Shown here: in pieces, positions 1-7,576 of the stretch
Numbering within the stretch: position 1 is the first letter of the stretch
Layout: each line of letters begins with the position of its first letter
DNA from: Lewinellaceae bacterium
GTDB lineage: Bacteria > Bacteroidota > Bacteroidia > Chitinophagales > Saprospiraceae
Direction: 5' to 3'
Assembly: GCA_016708875.1 (NCBI GenBank)
Contig: JADJFA010000018.1
Location: 1 to 64,000 of the forward strand
Length of the DNA: 64,000 bases
Notes under the pieces: model-generated
What the model saw: only the letters and a program-made list of their open reading frames with translations
What the model was told of the DNA's origin: nothing
Databases searched by the model: none
Made by a program: the position numbers and the translations under genes

Positions 1-90
1 ACCTCGTTTGTCAACAATGCTACCGCAACAGGCACTTCACCTGGTGGCACTACCGTCACTGACAATTCAGTCAACGGATCCCTGACCCGG

Positions 91-408
91 ATGGTACGGA
101 TGGCGATAACAACCCGGATGAGGAAGCGGAACGCCTGTTTCATTTATCCAAAATCCTGGCTGCTGGGTCTACCAAAACGCAACGTCAAAACTGAACTGCT
201 GCCTGATGGTTCTGCCAATGTACCCTTCGAGTTCAACCTGGAGAACTTCGGCAATGTGAACCTGAACAACCTGACGTTGACGGACGATCTGGCCGCAACC
301 TTCCCTACGACTTGCGCAGTGACGGTGATGAGCCTGACTTCGGATGACTTTATCGTTGACCCTGCCTTCAATGGTGGGCAGCAACAATATGCTGGCGGCC
401 GGCAATGA
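91..408 (+). CDS. Adhesin A frame segment: first broken repeat in window
   Basis: This open segment covers part of one 158-residue repeat (AKR block to the DPAFNG block). It is flanked by breaks: an extra C near 88 (GGATCC-CTG against the usual GGATCTG) and a missing A near 125 before it, and a two-base loss near 376 after it. The apparent ATG at 91 is an out-of-frame artefact and no initiation is expected here. It belongs to locus A. Confidence 0.45.
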   Translation: MVRMAITTRMRKRNACFIYPKSWLLGLPKRNVKTELLPDGSANVPFEFNLENFGNVNLNNLTLTDDLAATFPTTCAVTVMSLTSDDFIVDPAFNGGQQQYAGGRQ

Positions 409-417
409 CCTGCTCGG

Positions 418-795
418 TTGGCGACAAAGGCGTTCAGTCTTGCTGACGGTAAACTGGCGGGCTGCGGCGTGGGTCAAACGGACTTTGTCAATACTGCTAC
501 GACCACAGGCACAGCGCCTGACGGTACAGTGGTTACGGATGTGTCTGTTGACGGATCTGATCCTGACGGCACGGATGGCGACAACAACCCGGATGAGGAG
601 AGTGGTACTCCGGTATCTATCGCTCCAAACCCGGGCCTGGGCCTTGCCAAGCGCAACGTGAAGACAGAACTTCTACCCGACGGTTCTGCGAATGTGACCT
701 TCGAGTTCAATCTGGAGAACTTCGGCAACGTGAACCTGAACAACCTGACCCTGACGGATGATCTGGCCGCAACCTTCCTGCCACTTGTGCAGTGA
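418..795 (+). CDS. Adhesin A frame segment: D-flavour repeat
   Basis: This segment continues the adhesin frame through the end of one repeat (D flavour, TAPDGTVVTD) and the start of the next (NVKTELLPDG block). An extra base near 413 opens it. It closes at about 777, where a C is missing from the CTTCCCTGCC run found in other units. It is not an independent gene. Confidence 0.5.
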   Translation: MATKAFSLADGKLAGCGVGQTDFVNTATTTGTAPDGTVVTDVSVDGSDPDGTDGDNNPDEESGTPVSIAPNPGLGLAKRNVKTELLPDGSANVTFEFNLENFGNVNLNNLTLTDDLAATFLPLVQ

Positions 796-816
796 CGGTG
801 ATGAGCCTGACTTCGG

Positions 817-1479
817 ATGACTTTATCGTTAACCCTGCCTTCAATGGACAGGGGCAACAATATGCTGGCTGCGGGCAATGACCTGCCGGTTGGCGACAAG
901 GGTGCTGTCTTGCTGACGGTAAACGTGGCGGGCTGCGGTGTGGGCCAAACGGACTTTGTCAACACGGCTACGACCACAGGCACAGCGCCTGACGGTACAG
1001 TGGTTACGGATGTGTCTGTTGACGGATCTGATCCTGACGGCACGGATGGCGACAACAACCCGGACGAGGAGAGCGGCACCCCGGTGTCCATCGCTCCAAA
1101 CCCGGTCCTGGGCCTTGCCAAGCGCAACGTGAAGACCGAACTTCTACCCGACGGTTCTGCGAATGTGACCTTCGAGTTCAACCTGGAGAACTTCGGCAAC
1201 GTCAACCTGAACGACCTGACTTTGACGGACGACCTGGCCGCGACCTTCCCTGCTACTTGCGCAGTGACGGTGATGAGCCTGACCTCGGACGATTTTATCG
1301 TTAACCCTGCCTTCAATGGTACGGGCAACAACAATATGCTGGCGGCCGGCAATGATCTTCCAGTTGGAGATAAAGGGGCAGTCTTGTTGACGGTTAACGT
1401 GGCAAATTGCGGCGAGCGCAAATGTCATTTGTCAATACGGCCACTGCCACGGGTACATCCCCTGGCGGTACAACCGTAA
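817..1479 (+). CDS. Adhesin A frame segment: two D-flavour repeats
   Basis: The segment reads through a full D-flavour unit and most of the next. It ends where the cysteine-containing VANCG block near 1412 has lost two bases compared with 26768 in locus B. D-flavour units lie upstream of S-flavour units here, which is the opposite of the order in locus B and marks a rearranged repeat order. It is part of locus A with no start of its own. Confidence 0.5.
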   Translation: MTLSLTLPSMDRGNNMLAAGNDLPVGDKGAVLLTVNVAGCGVGQTDFVNTATTTGTAPDGTVVTDVSVDGSDPDGTDGDNNPDEESGTPVSIAPNPVLGLAKRNVKTELLPDGSANVTFEFNLENFGNVNLNDLTLTDDLAATFPATCAVTVMSLTSDDFIVNPAFNGTGNNNMLAAGNDLPVGDKGAVLLTVNVANCGERKCHLSIRPLPRVHPLAVQP

Positions 1480-2336
1480 CAGATAACTCGGTGGATGGCT
1501 CCGACCCTGACGGTGTGGATGGCGATAACAACCCGGACGAAGAAAGTGGAACGCCTGTTTCGATTATTCAAAATCCAGTGCTGGGTCTTGCCAAACGCAA
1601 TGTTCAGACAGTGCTCAATGCCGATGGTTCTGCCAATGTGACTTTCGAGTTCAATCTGGAGAACTTCGGCAACGTGAACCTGAACAACCTGACCCTGACG
1701 GATAATCTGGCCGCAACCTTCCCTACGACTTGTGCAGTGACGGTGATGAGCCTGACTTCGGATGATTTCATAGTAAATCCATCCTTTACAGGCACGGGTA
1801 ACAACAATATGCTGGCGGCCGGCAATGATCTTCCAGTTGGCGACAAAGGCGCAGTCTTGTTGACGGTTAACGTGGCAAACTGCGGCGCAAGTCAGACTTC
1901 ATTTGTAAACAATGCTACCGCAACAGGCACTTCACCTGGTGGCACTACCGTCACTGACAATTCGGTCAACGGATCTGACCCGGATGGTACGGATGGCGAT
2001 AACAACCCGGATGAGGAAAGCGGAACGCCTGTTTCGTTTATCCAAAATCCTGTGCTGGGTGTAGCCAAGCGCAACGTCAAAACTGAACTGCTGCCTGACG
2101 GTTCTGCCAATGTGACCTTCGAGTTCAATCTGGAGAACTTCGGCAACGTGAACCTGAACAACCTGACGTTGACGGACAATCTGGCGGCGGCTTTCCCTGC
2201 GACTTGCGCAGTGACGGTGATGAGCCTGACCTCGGATGACTTTATAGTAAATCCATCGTTTACGGTACGGGCAACAACAATATGCTGGCGGCCGGCAATG
2301 ATCTTCCAGTGGGCGACAAAGGCGCAGTCTTGTTGA
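1407..2336 (+). CDS. Adhesin A frame segment: S-flavour repeats
   Basis: Two nearly complete S-flavour units, aligning closely with 26755-27640 of locus B. The first unit carries the NVQTVLNADG variant and the second NVKTELLPDG. The frame closes near 2268, where the TTTACGGGTACGGG block has lost two bases. The annotated ATG is an artefact of the upstream break. Confidence 0.5.
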   Translation: MRRAQMSFVNTATATGTSPGGTTVTDNSVDGSDPDGVDGDNNPDEESGTPVSIIQNPVLGLAKRNVQTVLNADGSANVTFEFNLENFGNVNLNNLTLTDNLAATFPTTCAVTVMSLTSDDFIVNPSFTGTGNNNMLAAGNDLPVGDKGAVLLTVNVANCGASQTSFVNNATATGTSPGGTTVTDNSVNGSDPDGTDGDNNPDEESGTPVSFIQNPVLGVAKRNVKTELLPDGSANVTFEFNLENFGNVNLNNLTLTDNLAAAFPATCAVTVMSLTSDDFIVNPSFTVRATTICWRPAMIFQWATKAQSC

Positions 2337-2618
2337 CGGTTAACGTGGCAAATTGCGGCATAGGTCAGACCTCGTTTGTCAATACGGCTACCGCAACAGG
2401 CACTTCACCTGGTGGCACTACCGTCACTGACAATTCCGGTCAACGGATCTGACCCGGATGGTACCGATGGCGATAACAACCCGGATGAGGAAAGCGGAAC
2501 GCCTGTTTCGTTTATCCAAAATCCTGTGCTGGGTGGCAAAACGCAACGTCAAAACTGAACTGCTGCCTGATGGATCTGCCAATGTACCTTCGAGTTCAAC
2601 CTGGAGAACTTCGGCAAT

Positions 2619-3359
2619 GTGAACCTGAACAACCTGACGTTGACGGACAATCTGGCGGCTACCTTCCCTACGACTTGTGCGGTGTCGGTGATGAGCCTGA
2701 CTTCGGATGACTTTATCGTTGACCCTGCCTTCAATGGTACGGGCAACAACAATATGCTGGCTGCGGGCAATGACCTTCCGGTTGGCGACAAGGGTGCTGT
2801 ATTACTAACGGTGAACGTTGCAAATTGTGGCACTGGTCAGACCGACTTTGTGAATACGGCTACGACCACAGGCACAGCGCCTGACGGTACGGTGGTTACG
2901 GATGTCTCCGTTGACGGGTCTGACCCTGACGGTGTGGATGGCGACAACAACCCGGACGAGGAGAGCGGCACCCCGGTGTCCATCGCTCCCAACCCGGTTA
3001 TTGGCCTTGCCAAGCGCAACGTGAAGACCGAACTGCTGGCTGACGGTTCTGCCAATGTAACCTTCGAGTTCAACCTGGAGAACTTCGGCAACGTGAACCT
3101 GAACAATCTGACGTTGATCGACGATCTGGCGGCTACCTTCCCTACGACTTGCGCAGTGACGGTGATGAGCCTGACGTCGGATGACTTTATCGTTGACCCT
3201 GCCTTCAATGGCACGGGCAACAACAATATGCTGGCTGCGGGCAACGACCTGCCGGTTGGCGACAAAGGGTGCGGTACTGCTGACGGTGAACGTGGCAGGC
3301 TGTGGCATTGGTCAGACCGACTTTGTGAATACGGCTACGACGATGGGCACAGCGCCTGA
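2619..3359 (+). CDS. Adhesin A frame segment: S to D transition
   Basis: Opens after breaks at about 2437 (extra C), 2535 (two bases lost) and 2588 (one A lost). It covers the unit in which the array switches from S to D flavour, corresponding to about 27990-28640 in locus B. It closes at about 3266 because of an extra base in GACAAAGGG. Confidence 0.5.
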   Translation: MNLNNLTLTDNLAATFPTTCAVSVMSLTSDDFIVDPAFNGTGNNNMLAAGNDLPVGDKGAVLLTVNVANCGTGQTDFVNTATTTGTAPDGTVVTDVSVDGSDPDGVDGDNNPDEESGTPVSIAPNPVIGLAKRNVKTELLADGSANVTFEFNLENFGNVNLNNLTLIDDLAATFPTTCAVTVMSLTSDDFIVDPAFNGTGNNNMLAAGNDLPVGDKGCGTADGERGRLWHWSDRLCEYGYDDGHSA

Positions 3360-3660
3360 CGGTACCGTGGTTACGGATGTGTCTGTTGACGGAGCTGATC
3401 CTGACGGCACGGATGGCGACAACAACCCGGACGAGGAGAGTGGTACTCCGGTATCTATCGATCCAAACCCGGTCCTGGGTCTTGCCAAGCGCAACGTGAA
3501 GACCGAACTGCTGGCTGACGGTTCTGCCAATGTGACCTTCGAGTTCAACCTGGAGAACTTCGGCAATGTGAACCTGAACAACCTGACGTTGACGGACAAT
3601 CTGGCCTTGACCTTCCCCTGCGACTTGTGCGGTGTCGGTGATGAGCCTGACTTCGGATGA
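3181..3660 (+). CDS. Adhesin A frame segment: D-flavour repeat
   Basis: The useful reading begins at about 3268 and covers one D-flavour unit (GADPDGTDGDNNPDE linker) and the opening of the next. It ends at about 3615, where CTTCCCCTGC has one C more than sister units. It is part of the locus A array. Confidence 0.45.
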   Translation: MTLSLTLPSMARATTICWLRATTCRLATKGAVLLTVNVAGCGIGQTDFVNTATTMGTAPDGTVVTDVSVDGADPDGTDGDNNPDEESGTPVSIDPNPVLGLAKRNVKTELLADGSANVTFEFNLENFGNVNLNNLTLTDNLALTFPCDLCGVGDEPDFG

Positions 3661-3702
3661 CTTTATCGTTGACCCGCCTTCAATGGTACGGGCAACAACA
3701 AT

Positions 3703-4005
3703 ATGCTGGCTGCGGGCAATGACCTGCCGGTTGGCGACAAGGGCGCGGTACTGCTGACGGTAAACGTGGCAGGCTGCGGCATTGGTCAGACCGACTTTGT
3801 GAATACGGCTACGACGACAGGCACAGCGCCGGACGGTACCGTGGTTACGGACGTCTCCGTTGACGGGTCTGACCCTGACGGTGTGGATGGCGACAACAAC
3901 CCGGACGAGGAGAGTGGTACCCCGGTGTCTATCGATCCAAACCCGGTCCTGGGTCTTGCCAAGCGCAGCAAACGGTGTTCAATGCTGACGGTTCTGCCAA
4001 TGTGA
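3703..4005 (+). CDS. Adhesin A frame segment: D-flavour repeat
   Basis: Resumes after a one-base loss near 3675 and covers the second half of a D-flavour unit up to the AKR of the next. That junction is damaged: the usual AKRTVQTV codons have lost four bases near 3967. A further insertion of about 11 bases with a G5 run follows near 4097. Confidence 0.45.
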   Translation: MLAAGNDLPVGDKGAVLLTVNVAGCGIGQTDFVNTATTTGTAPDGTVVTDVSVDGSDPDGVDGDNNPDEESGTPVSIDPNPVLGLAKRSKRCSMLTVLPM

Positions 4006-4065
4006 CCTTCGAGTTCAACCTGGAGAACTTCGGCAACGTGAACCTGAACAACCTGACCCTGACGG

Positions 4066-6252
4066 ATGATCTGGCCGCCACCTTCCCTGCCACTTGGGGG
4101 CCCTCCTTGTGCAGTGACGGTGATGAGCCTGACTTCGGACGACTTTATCGTTGACCCTGCCTTCAATGGCACGGGCAGCAACAATATGCTGGCTGCGGGC
4201 AATGACCTGCCGGTCGGCGACAAGGGCGCAGTACTGCTGATGGTAAACGTGGCAGGTTGTGGCGTTGGTCAAACGGACTTTGTCAATACTGCTACGACCA
4301 CGGGCACAGCGCCTGACGGTACAGTGGTTACGGATGTGTCTGTTGACGGAGCTGATCCTGACGGCGTGGATGGCGACAACAACCCGGATGAGGAGAGTGG
4401 CACCCCGGTATCTATCGATCCAAACCCGGTCCTGGGTCTTGCCAAGCGCAACGTGAAGACCGAACTTCTACCCGACGGTTCTGCCAATGTGACCTTCGAG
4501 TTCAACCTGGAGAACTTCGGCAACGTGAACCTGAACAACCTGACCTTGACCGATGATCTGGCCGCAACCTTCCCTGCCACTTGTGCAGTGACGGTGATGA
4601 GCCTGACTTCGGACGACTTTATCGTTGATCCTGCCTTCAATGGCACGGGCAGCAACAATATGCTGGCTGCGGGCAATGACCTGCCGGTCGGCGACAAGGG
4701 CGCGGTACTGCTGACGGTAAACGTGGCAGGTTGTGGCATTGGTCAGACCGACTTTGTCAACACGGCTACGACCACGGGCACAGCGCCTGACGGTACCGTG
4801 GTTACGGACGTCTCCGTTGACGGATCTGATCCTGACGGCACGGATGGCGACAACAACCCGGACGAGGAGAGTGGTACTCCGGTATCCATCGCTCCAAACC
4901 CGGTCTTGGGTCTTGCCAAGCGCACGGTACAAACGGTGTTAAATGCTGACGGTTCTGCCAATGTGACCTTCGAGTTCAACCTGGAGAACTTCGGCAATGT
5001 GAACCTGAACAACCTGACGTTGACGGACGATCTGGCCGCAACCTTCCCTGCGACTTGTGCAGTGACGGTGATGAGCCTGACTTCGGATGACTTTATCGTT
5101 GATCCTGCGTTCAATGGTACGGGCATGAACAATATGCTGGCTGCGGGCAATGACCTGCCGGTCGGCGACAAGGGTGCGGTACTGCTGACGGTAAATGTGG
5201 CAGGTTGTGGCATTGGTCAGACCGACTTTGTGAATACGGCTACGACGACGGGCACAGCCCCGGATGGTACGGTCGTTACGGACGCCTCGGTTGACGGATC
5301 TGATCCTGACGGCACGGATGGCGACAACAACCCGGATGAGGAGAGTGGCACCCCGGTGTCTATCGATCCAAACCCGGTTATTGGTCTTGCCAAGCGCACG
5401 GTACAAACGGTGTTAAATGCTGATGGTTCTGCCAATGTGACCTTCGAGTTCAATTTGGAGAACTTCGGCAATGTGAACCTGAACAACCTGACCCTGATCG
5501 ATGATCTGGCGGCTACCTTCCCTGCTACTTGTGCGGTGACGGTGATGAGCCTCACTTCGGATGACTTTATCGTTGATCCTGCCTTCAATGGCACGGGCAA
5601 CAACAATATGCTGGCTGCGGGCAATGACCTTCCGGTCGGCGACAAGGGCGCGGTACTGCTGACAGTAAACGTAGCAGGTTGCGGCATTGGTCAGACGGAC
5701 TTTGTGAACACGGCTACGACCATGGGCACAGCGCCTGACGGTACCGTGGTTACGGATGTGTCTGTTGACGGAGCTGACCCTGACGGTGTGGATGGCGACA
5801 ACAACCCGGATGAGGAGAGTGGTACTCCGGTATCTATCGATCCAAACCCGGTCCTGGGCCTTGCCAAGCGCACGGTACAAACGGTGTTAAATGCTGACGG
5901 TTCTGCGAATGTGACCTTCGAGTTCAACCTGGAGAACTTCGGCAACGTGAACCTGATCAACCTGACTTTGACGGACGACCTGGCCTCGACCTTCCCTGCC
6001 ACTTGCGCAGTGACGGTGATGAGCCTGACTTCGGATGACTTTATCGTTGACCCTGCCTTCAATGGTACGGGCAACAACAATATGCTGGCTGCGGGCAATG
6101 ACCTGCCGGTTGGCGACAAGGGTGCGGTACTGCTGACGGTAAACGTGGCGGGCTGCGGTGTGGGCCAAACGGACTTTGTCAATACGGCTACGACCATGGG
6201 CACAGCGCCTGACGGTACGGTGGTTACGGATGCCTCTGTTAGATGGATCTGA
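4066..6252 (+). CDS. Adhesin A frame segment: uninterrupted D-flavour repeats
   Basis: A clean 728-residue stretch with four whole D-flavour repeats and two partial ones. It alternates the NVKTELLPDG and TVQTVLNADG openings and the IDPNP and IAPNP linkers. It aligns with about 29450-32080 in locus B. The contrast with the heavily broken 1-4065 stretch is striking: no indel in about 2.1 kb. The frame closes at 6241, where GTTGACGG reads GTTAGATGG. The ATG at 4066 is not a real start. Confidence 0.7.
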   Translation: MIWPPPSLPLGGPPCAVTVMSLTSDDFIVDPAFNGTGSNNMLAAGNDLPVGDKGAVLLMVNVAGCGVGQTDFVNTATTTGTAPDGTVVTDVSVDGADPDGVDGDNNPDEESGTPVSIDPNPVLGLAKRNVKTELLPDGSANVTFEFNLENFGNVNLNNLTLTDDLAATFPATCAVTVMSLTSDDFIVDPAFNGTGSNNMLAAGNDLPVGDKGAVLLTVNVAGCGIGQTDFVNTATTTGTAPDGTVVTDVSVDGSDPDGTDGDNNPDEESGTPVSIAPNPVLGLAKRTVQTVLNADGSANVTFEFNLENFGNVNLNNLTLTDDLAATFPATCAVTVMSLTSDDFIVDPAFNGTGMNNMLAAGNDLPVGDKGAVLLTVNVAGCGIGQTDFVNTATTTGTAPDGTVVTDASVDGSDPDGTDGDNNPDEESGTPVSIDPNPVIGLAKRTVQTVLNADGSANVTFEFNLENFGNVNLNNLTLIDDLAATFPATCAVTVMSLTSDDFIVDPAFNGTGNNNMLAAGNDLPVGDKGAVLLTVNVAGCGIGQTDFVNTATTMGTAPDGTVVTDVSVDGADPDGVDGDNNPDEESGTPVSIDPNPVLGLAKRTVQTVLNADGSANVTFEFNLENFGNVNLINLTLTDDLASTFPATCAVTVMSLTSDDFIVDPAFNGTGNNNMLAAGNDLPVGDKGAVLLTVNVAGCGVGQTDFVNTATTMGTAPDGTVVTDASVRWI

Positions 6253-6757
6253 TCCTGACGGCACGGATGGCGACAACAACCCGGACGAGGAGAGCGGCAC
6301 CCCGGTGTCTATCGATCCAAACCCGGTTATTGGTTTAGCGAAGCGAACTGTCCAGGTTCAAACCCTTCCCAACGGAAGTGTAGATGTGACCTTCGAGTTC
6401 AACCTGGAAAATCTAGGCAATGTCAATATCAATGACTTAGAGGTAATTGATGATTTGGTTTTGGCTTTCCCGGCGACTTGTGTGATCTCGGTCCAAAGCC
6501 TGACTTCGGACGACTTTATCGTTGACCCTGCCTTCAATGGCACGGGCAACAACAATATGCTGGCTGCGGGCAATGACCTTCCAGTAGGAGACAAGGGGGC
6601 CATATTGTTGACGATCAACCTATTGAATTGTGGCCCGAACCAAATAATGTTCACCAACCAAGCCACAGTAAACGGTACTGCGCCTGACGGCACTTCTGTT
6701 TCAGATCCCTCTGATAATGGCAGCGACCCGGATCCTGACGGCGATGGTAATCCCTAA
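6158..6757 (+). CDS. Adhesin A frame segment: last, diverged repeat
   Basis: Contains the linker of the penultimate unit and the terminal unit. The terminal unit differs strongly (TVQVQTLPNGSVDV, NLGNVNINDLEVIDD), as expected for an end unit that does not exchange with its neighbours. The same diverged unit ends the array in locus B (32154-32620). A one-base C insertion near 6752 (AATCCCTAATG) closes the frame. Confidence 0.65.
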   Translation: MWAKRTLSIRLRPWAQRLTVRWLRMPLLDGSDPDGTDGDNNPDEESGTPVSIDPNPVIGLAKRTVQVQTLPNGSVDVTFEFNLENLGNVNINDLEVIDDLVLAFPATCVISVQSLTSDDFIVDPAFNGTGNNNMLAAGNDLPVGDKGAILLTINLLNCGPNQIMFTNQATVNGTAPDGTSVSDPSDNGSDPDPDGDGNP

Positions 6758-7553
6758 TGAAACAGGAGAGAATGATCCGACCCCGGTTGATATCAACTGC
6801 CTGTTGCCACAGACCTATGCGATAACGCTGAAAACCTGTGCGTTGGGACAAGGCATGTTGATGGGTGATTTCAATTTTGCGGCACTTCATGCGGCAGAAT
6901 TGGTTACCACTAACACGTTCAATGGTCCGGTTCCGACCGGTATTATTGTAACTTTCCATAATTCACTGGAAGATGCCAATACAAACCAGAACCCTCTGCC
7001 GAATATTTATAACAGCCAAACGGCTAATATTTGGGCACGTATTCAGCGTAATTCTAATCCGGCATGTTACTCTATTGATGTAATACAGTTGATTGTCAAT
7101 CCGTTGCCAATCTTGTTGTTGAACAAAACAGACGAAACATGCTCTGCGTCCAATGATGGTACGGCGAGTGTATTCGTAACAAATACCCAAGGGGCTTACA
7201 ATTACGATTGGAACAATATCCCGGGTACAAACAACCCGGCTTCACAAACAGGATTGAACGGTGGAACCTATACCGTGACAGCAACGGACGGCAATGGCTG
7301 CTCCAGCACTGGTTCCGTAACCGTAGCAGAAGGGCCTGTGCTGACCATGGTAGCTATCCCGAATATCGGCCCATTGTGCCCAGGCCAGAAGACGATTCAG
7401 CCAACACTATTGTCCAGTACGCCATTTAATCCGAATACAGTTTATACCTGGAGTGGTGGGGCTTTTGCTGGTTTGCCCAATGGCAGTCCAACAGGCTTGA
7501 ACCCTGTAATTCCTGGATTTGATGCTACGACGATTGAGGGGTCTATACGGTAA
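6717..7553 (+). CDS. Adhesin A frame segment: post-repeat module and SprB repeat
   Basis: Follows the array. A module of about 100 residues starting at QTYAITLKTC resembles the module preceding the SprB repeat in the N-terminal half of locus B (21652-21960). A SprB-type repeat follows, with the typical W-x-N plus GTYTVTATDGNGC ending. Then comes a linker ending in a loss of one G near 7540 (GAGGGG against GAGGGGG at 33286). The SprB repeat is complete here but has a net 73-bp deletion in locus B. Confidence 0.65.
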   Translation: MAATRILTAMVIPNETGENDPTPVDINCLLPQTYAITLKTCALGQGMLMGDFNFAALHAAELVTTNTFNGPVPTGIIVTFHNSLEDANTNQNPLPNIYNSQTANIWARIQRNSNPACYSIDVIQLIVNPLPILLLNKTDETCSASNDGTASVFVTNTQGAYNYDWNNIPGTNNPASQTGLNGGTYTVTATDGNGCSSTGSVTVAEGPVLTMVAIPNIGPLCPGQKTIQPTLLSSTPFNPNTVYTWSGGAFAGLPNGSPTGLNPVIPGFDATTIEGSIR

Positions 7554-7576
7554 CGGTAACGGCAACTCTTGGCACA

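Larger units (their letters stand above)
1..6760 (+). repeat. Tandem 474-bp coding repeat array A (about 14 units)
   Basis: Units recur every 474 bp. The conserved AKR tripeptide that opens each unit lies near 170, 645, 1118, 1590, 2065, 2535, 3010, 3483, 3958, 4440, 4916, 5390, 5865 and 6338. Each unit encodes about 158 residues with conserved blocks VTFEFNLENFGNVNL, SLTSDDFIV, NNMLAAGNDLPVGDKGA and an Asp-rich linker DGSDPDGTDGDNNPDE. Two flavours exist: S (TSPGGTTVTDNS) and D (TAPDGTVVTDVS). The last unit is clearly diverged. Array A has one unit fewer than array B over the stretch that can be aligned. Confidence 0.92.

Noticed and set aside
1..6760. CRISPR-like repeat array
   Set aside because: The period is 474 bp and the whole unit is coding with no unique spacers, so it is a protein repeat.
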